64,000 bases of DNA from assembly GCA_965208945.1 (NCBI GenBank), contig OZ242366.1, positions 1,302,001 to 1,366,000 of the forward strand, in the 5' to 3' direction. How positions within the stretch are numbered: position 1 is the stretch's first letter; each line of letters opens with the position of its first letter. Positions 26,350 to 33,660 of this stretch are shown one piece after another. This DNA is from JAPPLB01 sp965208945. GTDB taxonomy: Bacteria > Acidobacteriota > Terriglobia > Bryobacterales > UBA6623. The position numbers and the translations under genes are program-made. A model generated the notes under the pieces. That model made no database searches and had not been told where the DNA came from. It saw only the letters and a list, made by a program, of their open reading frames with translations.

Positions 26350-26985
26350 TTGAACGGCAAACCTCCAGCCAAGCGTGCGGTCGCTTTCGTGGACGGCCAA
26401 AACCTATTCCACGCCGCTCGCGAAGCGTTCGGCTATACGTACCCCAACTTCGACGTTTCGGCCCTCTCCGAGCAAGTTTGCACGGGACAGGGATGGGAGT
26501 TGATACAGGTACGCTTCTACACCGGGATTCCTGATGTCGACGATAACCCCGGTTGGCACTTCTTCTGGACTCATAAGCTCGCGGCGATGGGGCGACAGGG
26601 CGTTGTCGTGTATAGTAGGCCACTCCGGTACCGGAACCGCATGGTGGCTCTACCCGACGGCACGCAATACTCTTTTCTGACCGGAGAGGAGAAGGGGATC
26701 GACGTACGGATCGCGCTCGATGTGATTGCACTTGCTCATCGTCGCGAATACGATGTGGCGCTCGTTATGAGCCAGGATCAGGATCTCTCGGAGGTAGCCG
26801 ATGAGATTCGAACAATCGCACAGGAACAGCGACGGTGGATCAAGATCGCCAGCGCCTTTCCACAGAGTCCTGCCAGCCAGAACCGCAGGGGGGTCAACAA
26901 AACCGACTGGATCAGTATTGACCGAGATCTCTACGACCAGTGTCTTGACCCGCGAGACTACCGCAGGAAACCCGAGGGATCGTAG
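26350..26985 (+). CDS. NYN-domain (PIN-like) putative ribonuclease
   Basis: A 211-residue protein, probably starting at TTG 26350; the frame opens slightly upstream with another TTG at 26329. AVAFVDGQNLFHAAREAFG (first acidic residue), EKGIDVRIALDVIALAHRREYDVALVMSQDQDLSEVADEIR (conserved Asp residues) match the NYN/LabA-like domain of the PIN nuclease superfamily, a metal-dependent RNA-cleaving fold. The C-terminus INKTDWISIDRDLYDQC-like end is typical of the DUF88 group. It stands alone between a transporter gene and a duplicated copy of that gene's 3' end, which suggests it arrived on an inserted segment. RNA cleavage is inferred from the family. Confidence 0.82.
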   Translation: MNGKPPAKRAVAFVDGQNLFHAAREAFGYTYPNFDVSALSEQVCTGQGWELIQVRFYTGIPDVDDNPGWHFFWTHKLAAMGRQGVVVYSRPLRYRNRMVALPDGTQYSFLTGEEKGIDVRIALDVIALAHRREYDVALVMSQDQDLSEVADEIRTIAQEQRRWIKIASAFPQSPASQNRRGVNKTDWISIDRDLYDQCLDPRDYRRKPEGS

Positions 26986-27164
26986 GCTCTTCATCCGGTG
27001 CAGACACGCATTGACTTCTGATCACCGAGATCAACCGGAGCTCGATTCGCGTCGCGCTCGGTGGTACCCTTTCGGCGTTCGGCCTCAGTTGATCGCTCGA
27101 ACTCGCCCGCTGACTTCTCTTACAGTCAGTCAAAAAGTTTCATGTTCAGGAAGAGAGATACGAT

Positions 27165-27288
27165 ATCATTCCCGGCCCGCTGATAACCGGGTGGTTGTGG
27201 GTTTGCGCCATCGTCCTGGCGATCGTCTCCCCCGGCGGGGTTCTCATCGCCCTGGCAATCCAGGCGGGCCGGCTGAGCTTCGGCTAAC
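27165..27288 (+). pseudogene. Duplicated 3' end of the Nramp-like gene
   Basis: Bases 27165-27285 repeat 25971-26091 with only a handful of differences, reading IIPGPLITGWLWVCAIVLAI and onward in frame to FG and a stop codon. Only the last 40 codons or so are present, so this is not a functional gene. The duplication brackets 26092-27164, which contains the NYN gene. It may be a remnant of a second transporter copy or the far junction of an inserted segment. Confidence 0.85.
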
Positions 27289-27300
27289 AGCCGCCGCCCG

Positions 27301-28317
27301 TCACGCCTCGACGGCCGCGATCAATCCCTTGATGTAGCCCACCGTCCAGGCGCGCCCGCGGTCGCACCAATCGGCGTCACCCTCCATCCGCGGAACGTGG
27401 TCCGGAAGCAGGAACCCGTGGAATCCCACCTGCTTCAGCGTGCGGATGGTTTCCACCGGATCGCAGTTGCCGTCGCCGAGGTGGCACTCCGTGAAGTCTT
27501 CAACCGGACCCTGGACGTCCCGAAAGTGCACGTAGAAGATCTTGTTGCGCTCCCCGAACAACCGGATCGCGTCCGTGACCCCTTCTCCCCCGCGCATCTC
27601 CGACCAGCAGCCGTGGCAGAAGTCCAAGCCGTGCATCGGGCTGTCGAAGAGATCCATGGCGCGGCGGAAGTTCTCCAGGTTGCGAAAGACCCGGCCCACG
27701 CCGCCCAGCATGGTGACCGGCGGATCATCGGGATGAAGCGCCATCCGCAGCCCGGCCTCCTCGCATACGGGAAGAATGCGCTCCAGGTACCAGCAGTAGT
27801 TCTCCCAGATCTCCTGCTCGGAGTATTCGCGCTCGACTGGCGCGCGGCCCCAAACCCCATTCAGGATGTCGTCGCCCGCCTGCGCCGCTTTCGCCTTGTC
27901 GTAGTCGAAGGCGGTCGCCAACGCTCCGCCCCGTACCGGCCGGTCTTGCGAGGTGCGCCAGACCCCCGACGGCATGAAGGCGTAACCGAGAATGGGAATC
28001 CCCGCCTTGGCGACGTTGCGGACGGTGTAGACCATGTTGTCAAGTTGCTTCTCTCGGCCGCTGCCGCCCAGCAGGATCTGGTCCCAGAACTTGACCGGGA
28101 CGTTCTCGATCGCCATCAGTCGCAGATCGGCACTCTTCGCCCGCTCGACCAGTGCCGCCAGGTCCTCGTATTCCCAACGCTCTTCCCCGGGCAGGTTGGG
28201 CGTGTTGAGTTGAAAGTCGTCGCAGCCGCATTGCTTGATGAACCGCAGCCGCGATTCGGTGATGTCATGGAATTGCCCCAGTCCCACTCGCATGGGAAGG
28301 TCGTCGAGGTTGATCAT
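27301..28317 (-). CDS. uxuA: Mannonate dehydratase
   Basis: A 338-residue TIM-barrel enzyme of the UxuA family, which dehydrates D-mannonate to 2-keto-3-deoxy-D-gluconate in glucuronate breakdown. Landmarks are GQFHDI, CDDFQLNTPN, MALHPDDPP (metal region), LDFCHGCWSEM (Cys/His ligands), FYVHFRDVQGP and FLLPDHVPRM. The length fits the shorter bacterial group. ATG 28317 is preferred because an upstream in-frame start at 28341 lies inside the MITE-A copy 3 end. No ribosome site is evident, so MITE-A copy 3, whose end lies about 15 bases upstream, may have replaced the native leader. Confidence 0.9.
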   Translation of the reverse strand: MINLDDLPMRVGLGQFHDITESRLRFIKQCGCDDFQLNTPNLPGEERWEYEDLAALVERAKSADLRLMAIENVPVKFWDQILLGGSGREKQLDNMVYTVRNVAKAGIPILGYAFMPSGVWRTSQDRPVRGGALATAFDYDKAKAAQAGDDILNGVWGRAPVEREYSEQEIWENYCWYLERILPVCEEAGLRMALHPDDPPVTMLGGVGRVFRNLENFRRAMDLFDSPMHGLDFCHGCWSEMRGGEGVTDAIRLFGERNKIFYVHFRDVQGPVEDFTECHLGDGNCDPVETIRTLKQVGFHGFLLPDHVPRMEGDADWCDRGRAWTVGYIKGLIAAVEA

Positions 28318-28330
28318 GGCGCTGAACACT

Positions 28331-28615
28331 ATAGCCTGCATTTCTCATCACGCGGCGAGGCGAAGTGCGTGAGAGGGCCGTCAGGACGAGGCGCGAGCCG
28401 CTTGGCGCGCGGGCGTGGTGGCCTTGTCGCCTCTTTCGGCCCTCGGATTGCGACACGCGAATCACGGCCTTTACGGTTCACCGGCCGTCAGACATTTCTT
28501 TCTGGAGCGAACCAGGCCCGCGCCAATGGTTTTCACGAATCACGAGACACGAAACACGAAACACGGCCTTTTTCTCGTGTGCTTCGACCGTCGGGTGGTG
28601 AGAAATGCAGGATAG
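28331..28615. repeat. MITE-A copy 3, long form with heptamer interior
   Basis: A copy with both ends, flanked by ATAG on each side. Since most copies are flanked by CTAG, identical ATAG flanks here support a 4-base target duplication. The left arm lacks the 24-base segment between the GGCGCGAGCC repeats. The interior differs from copies 1, 2 and 9: after GGCGCGCGGGCG it carries a segment with AATCACGGCCTTTACGGTTC and a CACGARN heptamer cluster (28533-28566), then the standard right arm. Confidence 0.85.
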
Positions 28616-28672
28616 CCTGCCTGTCTCACCACGTGGCGGGGTGAAGTGCGTGAGAGGGCCGTCATGAGGTCA
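28612..28672. repeat. MITE-A copy 4, left arm only
   Basis: It starts within the ATAG that ends copy 3, so the two are head-to-tail. The left arm (CCTGCCTGTCTCACCACGTG and GAGAGGGCCGTCA) is recognisable to about 28672 and then the similarity stops. No right arm is seen before the TPR gene, whose start is at 28923. The 250 bases between hold no other recognisable feature. Confidence 0.75.
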
Positions 28673-28922
28673 CGAGCACCCCGCCCTGTGCTGCGTCGCC
28701 GGACAACGGCGGCTCCGTGTCGGCTATCCTTACCATGCCGCGATGGCCGGAAAGAAAATCCATGCCAATAGCCTGCATAGTGGCCGCTCTCTGAACCGTC
28801 GCTCGTCAACTCGACAGGACCAAACGCCCTCTTGGTGGTGTCTAACTTTGTGCGGGTTGCTTGAGCAGCCCATTGAGAAACTTGAAGGCCGTGGAAAACT
28901 CGAAAACGGAAGGCGCCCGGAC

Positions 28923-30038
28923 ATGACATCTCTATTACTCCCATGCAGAAGCACCATGTTGCCGATCGTCCTGGCTGGTGTTGGCTGCCTCGTTCAACAC
29001 GCTCTGGCTCAGAAGCCGGATTTCAACGCGGTGCCGACTTTCGAGAAGCATGTGGCTCTGATCCAAAAGGGGATCTCGTTGCATGACGAGGGCGACTACG
29101 ACGCAGCGATCAAGGCCTACCGGCAGGTGCTCGACGAGAATCCCGACGATATCTCCGCCCTCTACGAACTCGCTTTCACTTACTTCAAGAAAAAGGACTA
29201 CACGAACTGCATACGGACAGCGAAGAGTGGTACGGAGTACTTCTCGGAGTTGCTGGCGCGGTTTTACGTCGTATGGGGAAGCTGCCTGGACGAGTCGGGA
29301 AAACCCAAGAAGGCCGTCAAGATCTATCGCTCCGCCCTGCAGCAAAGCCCGACGGATCACCTTCTCCACTACAACTTGGCCGTCACTTACAAGAACCTGG
29401 AGAAGAGCAAAGAGGCCGTCCGGCATTTCAAGAAGGCGATCGACAACGACCCGAATCACGCCGGCAGCCATTTTGGCCTGGCTGAGCAATACGTCGCTCA
29501 GGGTCACCGCATTCCGGCCCTGCTCGCCTTCGCACGGTTCCTCATTCTGGAACCGGACTCACCTCGGTCCGGAGGCGCTCTGCAATCGCTTCATCAGTTC
29601 CTGGCGGGACAGACTGCTCAGGACGGCGGCAATAACATCACGATCTTCTTGAATCCCGACGCGAACAACGACGAGGGAGACTTCCTTGCAGCCGAGATGG
29701 TGCTGTCAGTGACGGTAGCGGCCGAGCACTTGCCGGAGAGCAATGAGCAAACGCCGCTCGAGAAAACGCTGGACCGCTTCGGCTCGCTATTCACTGTATT
29801 AAGCTCGATCGACGCAAAGCAGGAGCAGCGCGGTTTTGCATGGGACCATTACGTGCCGTATTTCGCGGAGCTTGAAGATTTCAGCTTCACCGAGCCGTTC
29901 GTTTATCACACCCATCAAATCGTGGCTTGGGATGGGGTCGGAGAATGGATCGACGCCAACGGCGAGCAGATGGAAAAGTTCTTGAACTGGTCCCTCAGCT
30001 ATCGCGAATGGCCCGTGGCTGCCGGTCCGAAGCGGTAA
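28923..30038 (+). CDS. Exported TPR-repeat protein
   Basis: A 371-residue protein. ATG 28923 is chosen for a GGAAGG site upstream and because it begins a signal peptide ending at VQHALAQ. Residues about 40-230 hold five or so TPR units: GISLHDEGDYDAAIKAYRQVLDENPD, ALYELAFTYFKKKDY..., VWGSCLDESGKPKKAVKIYRSAL, HYNLAVTYKNLEKSKEAVRHFKKAI and HFGLAEQYVAQGHRIPAL. The C-terminal 140 residues are not TPR and I do not recognise them. TPRs are protein-binding scaffolds, so a periplasmic assembly or binding role is likely. MITE-A copy 5 begins 54 bases after the stop. Confidence 0.83.
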   Translation: MTSLLLPCRSTMLPIVLAGVGCLVQHALAQKPDFNAVPTFEKHVALIQKGISLHDEGDYDAAIKAYRQVLDENPDDISALYELAFTYFKKKDYTNCIRTAKSGTEYFSELLARFYVVWGSCLDESGKPKKAVKIYRSALQQSPTDHLLHYNLAVTYKNLEKSKEAVRHFKKAIDNDPNHAGSHFGLAEQYVAQGHRIPALLAFARFLILEPDSPRSGGALQSLHQFLAGQTAQDGGNNITIFLNPDANNDEGDFLAAEMVLSVTVAAEHLPESNEQTPLEKTLDRFGSLFTVLSSIDAKQEQRGFAWDHYVPYFAELEDFSFTEPFVYHTHQIVAWDGVGEWIDANGEQMEKFLNWSLSYREWPVAAGPKR

Positions 30039-30092
30039 GCCCGCCGGCAAAGACTGCATTCCGTTTCGCGCTCATGCGCGGTATTTCAGCAG

Positions 30093-30365
30093 TTAGCCTG
30101 CATTTCTCACCACGTGGCGAGGCGAAGTGGGTGAGAGGGCCGTCAGGACGAGGCGCGAGCCGGGCGGAGGAAAAAGGCGCGAGCCGCTTGGCGCGCGCAG
30201 GCGTACTTGCCAAATCGCCTCCTTCACCCCTCGGGTCATGAAACACGGCCTTTCCGGTTCACCGGCCGTTAGACAGTTCTTCTGGTGCGAACCAAGCCCC
30301 CTCCCATGGTTTTCACGAATCACGAGACACGAAACACGGCCTTTTTATCGCGTGCTTCGACCGTC
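30093..30365. repeat. MITE-A copy 5, left part (interrupted by IS110 element 1)
   Basis: The left arm is complete (TTAG then CCTGCATTTCTCACCACGTG), with both GGCGCGAGCC repeats and the GCGTACTTG segment. A long interior follows like that of copy 3 (AACACGGCCTTTCCGGTTCA, then heptamers at 30314-30339). The right arm begins GCGTGCTTCGACCGTC and stops abruptly at 30365, where the IS110 element starts. The remainder is at 31534-31554. Confidence 0.9.
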
Positions 30366-30375
30366 AGCGACTATG

Positions 30376-31332
30376 TCAAGCAGGAAGCGGGATCCAGGGC
30401 CGATCATCGCGGATCATGGCATTGAGCGCAACCAGCAGCTTACGTGCGACGGCAATCAGTGCGACCTGCTTCGGCTTGCCGCCTGCGAGCAGGCGGGCGC
30501 GGAAGGCGGCCAACTGGGGGTCACAGCGCACTGCGGCACGGGCCGCCAGGTACAACGCCTTCCGCACACGGGGGCGGCCTCCGGCGATCCTCCGCCGACC
30601 GCGGAATTGTCCGCTCTCACGGGCCAGCGGCGCCAGACCGACCAAGGCGGCGGCTTGCCTCGCGCTGAGTTGTCCCAACTCCGGCAGATCGGCCACCAAG
30701 GCCCAAGAGACCTTCGCTCCGATGCCTGGTGCGGTGCGCAGCTGCGCGGCTCGCTGGCAGGCGGCCGGCTGTTTGCGCAGGGCTTGTTCCAGCTGCTGCT
30801 CCAGCACGGCAATCTCCTGGCTCAACGAAGCGATCACCCGCTCAGCGCTGGCCAACACTGCAGCGCCTTGCAGTTGCTGCTGGCGGGTACGCTGCCGGGC
30901 TCGCAGACCCACCAGCGCATCGAGATGGTGCAACAACTCGCGCAACTGCCGCTGTTGCCGGCTCGGCAAGCGGGTCGCTGCCGGTCGCAGCCGCTCACCG
31001 AACAGCGCCAACACCTGCGCATCGAGTCGATCGGTCTTTGCCAGTAGTCCCAGCGAGCGAGCGAAGTCGCGCACTCGTTTGGGGTTCACCACGGCCACTC
31101 GCAACCCGGCGGCTTCCAGCGCCGCCCACACCACCGTCTCCATGCCACCGCTGGCTTCCATGACCACCAACTGCGGCTCGAATCTCACCAACTCGGTTGC
31201 CAGCGCGGTGAGCTCTGTGGCCCGCCGCGGCCGACGGCCGCGGGGCTCTGTTTCCCTGTTGAGAACAAAAAAGTCAACGTACTGCTTGCAGACGTCGATG
31301 CCAACCATGATCGGAGTAGAATCAACAGACAC
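30376..31332 (-). CDS. IS110-family RNA-guided recombinase
   Basis: A 318-residue protein. The N-terminal RuvC-like DEDD domain has IMVGIDVCKQYVDFFV (Asp), LVVMEASGGMETVV (Glu) and AKTDRLDAQVLALFGERL (Asp, Asp). A coiled-coil linker follows (about residues 130-190), then the C-terminal Transposase_20 domain with LRTAPGIGAKVSWALVADL, GLAPLARESGQFRGRRRIAG and GRPRVRKALYLAA. The enzyme is related to, but clearly different from, the recombinase at 16817-17764. Its stop codon lies 8 bases from the right core, so the coding region nearly fills the right end. Strand exchange guided by the adjacent RNA is inferred from characterised IS110 members such as IS621. Confidence 0.93.
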   Translation of the reverse strand: MSVDSTPIMVGIDVCKQYVDFFVLNRETEPRGRRPRRATELTALATELVRFEPQLVVMEASGGMETVVWAALEAAGLRVAVVNPKRVRDFARSLGLLAKTDRLDAQVLALFGERLRPAATRLPSRQQRQLRELLHHLDALVGLRARQRTRQQQLQGAAVLASAERVIASLSQEIAVLEQQLEQALRKQPAACQRAAQLRTAPGIGAKVSWALVADLPELGQLSARQAAALVGLAPLARESGQFRGRRRIAGGRPRVRKALYLAARAAVRCDPQLAAFRARLLAGGKPKQVALIAVARKLLVALNAMIRDDRPWIPLPA

Positions 31333-31340
31333 AGTCGGAA

Positions 31341-31503
31341 CCCCCTTCCTTGTGATACGGGCTCTCGGGCCCCAGCGACTATGCGGGGTCTCCGGCCGAG
31401 GCGCGCAGTGTCGCTACTGCTGACGGACGGGCTCGCAGCCCTTGGTGGTGCGATCGAGCCGACACTGCGTCGTGAGGAGCCGGCTGCTGCCGGCTCCTCA
31501 CTC
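31341..31503 (-). ncRNA. Predicted bridge RNA of IS110 element 1
   Basis: Read on the minus strand from about 31503. (1) A 5' hairpin with 13-base stem, 31489-31501/31472-31484, and loop TGCT. (2) A target loop closed by a 10-base stem (31460-31469/31404-31413) around a GGGCT/AGCCC hairpin (31429-31441); the left guide at 31450-31444 (plus strand GGTGGTG) matches the MITE flank plus one core base, and the right guide at 31426-31420 (plus strand CTGACGG) is complementary to the other flank with the core. (3) A donor loop closed by CCCC/GGGG around a GGGC/GCCC hairpin (31359-31372); guides at 31383-31374 (plus AGCGACTATG) and 31353-31349 (plus CTTGT) match the element's right and left ends. Transcript ends are estimates. 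Confidence 0.85.
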
Positions 31504-31533
31504 ACCTCTTACGCCTACCTTGCCACATACAAG

Positions 31534-31554
31534 GTGGTGAGAAATGCAGGCTAG
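31534..31554. repeat. MITE-A copy 5, right end
   Basis: GTGGTGAGAAATGCAGG followed by CTAG completes the right inverted repeat of copy 5. Joined to 30365 with a 2-base core it gives the same spacing as in uninterrupted copies, the only change being one core base. Confidence 0.9.
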
Positions 31555-31627
31555 CCTCTTTCCATCCTGGAGCAGGAGCGAATCTATAATACTGTCATTA
31601 CGGCTAAAACACGCCCCGAGAGCGGTC

Positions 31628-31858
31628 ATGAATCCCGAAGCCCTTCGCTTGTCTGATGAGGTCTCTCGACGCCTGCAACGGTTGACCGGCTTGACCGGCC
31701 GCAGCAGGATCTTCGACATGATCGAAGCCATCAAGGAGAATCTGGACGATCTGGAGGACTTGTCCCTTGCCGAGCAACGCCTGATCGACATTCGAGCCGG
31801 GAAGTCCGAGACCGTACCGCTGGAAGAAGTGATGAAGCGCTATGGCTTGGAAGGTTGA
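31628..31858 (+). CDS. RelB-like antitoxin
   Basis: A 76-residue protein starting at ATG 31628 (MNPEALRLSDEV); the frame extends upstream into the MITE-A end and is not used. Residues 1-35 suggest a short DNA-binding segment (LSDEVSRRLQRLTGLTGRSRIFDMIEAI). The acidic C-terminal half (ENLDDLEDLSLAEQRLIDIRAGKSETVPLEEVMKRYGL) is the classic toxin-neutralising tail of RelB/Phd-type antitoxins. It overlaps the toxin gene by 17 bases. Antitoxins of this type usually repress their own operon, but no operator palindrome is obvious here. Confidence 0.85.
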   Translation: MNPEALRLSDEVSRRLQRLTGLTGRSRIFDMIEAIKENLDDLEDLSLAEQRLIDIRAGKSETVPLEEVMKRYGLEG

Positions 31859-32132
31859 GCTTGACCACGCCGCCGTAAGAGACTTGGATAAGCTCGACCG
31901 GCAGACGGCTAGGCGCGTCCTTGCCTTTCTGCACGGCCGCGTTGCCACGCTGGCCGATCCGCGCAGCATCGGCGAGGCCCTCACGGGGTTCAAGGGTTCC
32001 AGGCTGGGCGAGTTTTGGAAGTACGCCGCCGTGCGGAGAGTGGGCGATTACCGCGTTATCGCCCGCATCGAGGACGACGCTTTGCGGGTGCTCGCAGTGA
32101 GGGTCGGTAGCCGCGGCAAGGTGTGCCGTTAA
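31842..32132 (+). CDS. RelE/ParE-family toxin, C-terminal Tyr replaced
   Basis: A 96-residue protein with the RelE fold pattern: WKVELDHAAVRDLDKLDRQTARRVLAFLHGRV, then the basic strand GEFWKYAAVRRVGDYRVIARIEDDALRVLAVRVGSRGKVCR. RelE toxins cut mRNA in the ribosomal A site using basic residues and a C-terminal Tyr (usual ending like GHRREVYR). Here the position reads GSRGKVCR, so the His and Tyr are Ser and Cys. The toxin may be weakened. The overlap with the antitoxin gene and the order antitoxin-toxin are standard for the family. Confidence 0.86.
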   Translation: MAWKVELDHAAVRDLDKLDRQTARRVLAFLHGRVATLADPRSIGEALTGFKGSRLGEFWKYAAVRRVGDYRVIARIEDDALRVLAVRVGSRGKVCR

Positions 32133-32207
32133 GCAAGAAGCCATGAATCATAAATGCAGCGGTAGCCCGACTGATCAAGGTTCTCGACGGTCCCGGCCGG
32201 CATCTCC

Positions 32208-33269
32208 TTACGGTTCCGATTCACGATCCTCGGGCAATACCAGCAGGCCGCGGTCCCGAAGTTCCTGGTGGATGGCCTCTCCCAACAGGCGGTATCCCTC
32301 GGGGTTGGGATGGCGGGGATCGCCGTAAAGGTCGCTTCTCCCGGCGTAGATCCCGGTCAGATCGGCGCAGTAGGGAAGGCGCTCGCAGCGGACCTGGGCC
32401 GCCTCGTAATAGCGGGTCAGGGCCTCGTGGTAGGGCGTCCCGTCCGGATGCAGCCGTTTCTTCCGCTTCTCCCACATCTCTTCTTCGCGGGCAGACCGCT
32501 CATAGCTCCCGAATCCCATGATGGGTTGCAGGACCGCCAGGTAACGGATGCCGAACTCCCGGCAGACGGCGTTCATGATGCGCACGTTCTTCTCCCAAAC
32601 CTCTTCGGCCTTCATTTCGGCCGGATGACCCCAGTGAGGCTCCTGCAGGATCTCTTCGCCGGACCCCAGTAGACGCGCTAGGTTGGGCAGGAACACGCTC
32701 TGCGAGGCCGAGCCGGCCACGTATTCCATGATCTCCCGCTGGGGCTCGTTCACCATCGGAGTCGACGGGGAGATGGACTTCACCAGACCCAGGTCGTTGA
32801 CGCCGTCCACCGAGACCACCACGTGGGGGGTCAGAGCCAGGGCGTCCCGGATCAGCTTGATCACTTCCTGGTTGGTGGAGTAGCTGCCTACGCCGCCGTT
32901 GTGGATGCGAGCCGGAACCCCGTCACTGGCCAGGAGCTTCGAGAGGGTGCCGGACCAGTGTCCCTGATTGAAGGGGTCGGTGGTGGAGCCTCCCAGGGCC
33001 ACGATACGGAGAACGCCTTCCCCTTCTCCCTCTCCGAAGACCTGGAAAGCCGGCTCGAGTGCGTAGCCCAAGTGCGGGTCTACGGCCAGAGGTCCCCGTG
33101 AGGTCCCGTCGAACCCCCTGGCCAGTCGGCGGTGAAATTCTCCGCCGCGTGACACCAGGAAACCGGGAGCCGGCCCGGAGCCCAGCGAAAGCAGCACCCA
33201 CGCCGCGCCCTCCAGGACAAAGAGCACCACCATCGCCGCCCCGATTCCGATTCCCAGCTTGCGGATCAT
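32208..33269 (-). CDS. Membrane-anchored SGNH/GDSL hydrolase
   Basis: A 353-residue protein with an N-terminal membrane helix (residues 7-31) and an extracytoplasmic SGNH hydrolase domain. The four blocks are visible: ALGGSTTDPF (catalytic Ser), GGVGSYSTNQE (oxyanion Gly), SVDGVNDLG (Asn) and GDPRHPNPEGY (Asp and His of the triad, DxxH). Members are esterases or acyl/acetyl hydrolases acting on cell-surface polymers or exported compounds. It stands alone; the toxin operon upstream runs on the other strand. Confidence 0.88.
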   Translation of the reverse strand: MIRKLGIGIGAAMVVLFVLEGAAWVLLSLGSGPAPGFLVSRGGEFHRRLARGFDGTSRGPLAVDPHLGYALEPAFQVFGEGEGEGVLRIVALGGSTTDPFNQGHWSGTLSKLLASDGVPARIHNGGVGSYSTNQEVIKLIRDALALTPHVVVSVDGVNDLGLVKSISPSTPMVNEPQREIMEYVAGSASQSVFLPNLARLLGSGEEILQEPHWGHPAEMKAEEVWEKNVRIMNAVCREFGIRYLAVLQPIMGFGSYERSAREEEMWEKRKKRLHPDGTPYHEALTRYYEAAQVRCERLPYCADLTGIYAGRSDLYGDPRHPNPEGYRLLGEAIHQELRDRGLLVLPEDRESEP

Positions 33270-33500
33270 CTGACCAGCCTCCGAATCATCGCCATCCTGG
33301 CGGAAGATCGGTCTTCATCATAGGGTAGAAAGTCCCTGGGAAAAAACTGGCGCCGCTACAAGAAGTGACGTTCCGTTCAGAACCGGAACGGGTTCCACGC
33401 CAGTGGTCATCTTGGCGAGATCAAGGACGATCTCGTTCGTGGCCGGATTCGCCACCCCGAGGTCCCGAGCGCCGGTCGGCCGAACGAGATTATCGAAAGC

Positions 33501-33660
33501 CTGGCCTGCTTTTCTCGCCACGTGGCGAGGTGAAGTGCGTGAGAGAGCCGTCAGGACGAGGCGCGAGTCGGGCGGAGGAAAAAGGCGCGCGCAACGTGGC
33601 CTTTAAGGTTTTTCACGAATCACGAGACACGAAACACGAATCACGGCCTTTTAATTCAGG
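33501..33660. repeat. MITE-A copy 6, left arm followed by heptamers
   Basis: The left arm starts CTGG-CCTGCTTTTCTCGCCACG and continues to GGAAAAAGGCGCGCGCA, then gives way to CCTTTAAGGTTTTTCACG and a heptamer cluster (33615-33648). No right arm is present. The same junction (left arm, then TTTAAGGTTTTTCACGAATC) is seen in copy 8. The 230 bases before it (33270-33500) hold nothing I recognise. Confidence 0.75.

Larger units (their letters stand above)
30366..31531 (-). mobile_element. IS110-family element 1 (1166 bases) inside MITE-A copy 5
   Basis: Boundaries are fixed by comparison with uninterrupted MITE-A copies: the right arm is cut between CCGTC and GTGGTGAG. AG (CT in element orientation) is at both junctions, 30366-30367 and 31532-31533. 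In element orientation the long left end (31531 to 31333, about 200 bases) holds a predicted bridge RNA, then the recombinase gene, then a right end of only 8-10 bases after the stop codon. There are no terminal inverted repeats. All parts look intact. Confidence 0.9.

Noticed and set aside
31333..31531. Passenger or regulatory gene in the IS110 non-coding end
   Set aside because: No credible frame; the stretch is accounted for by the bridge RNA structure.
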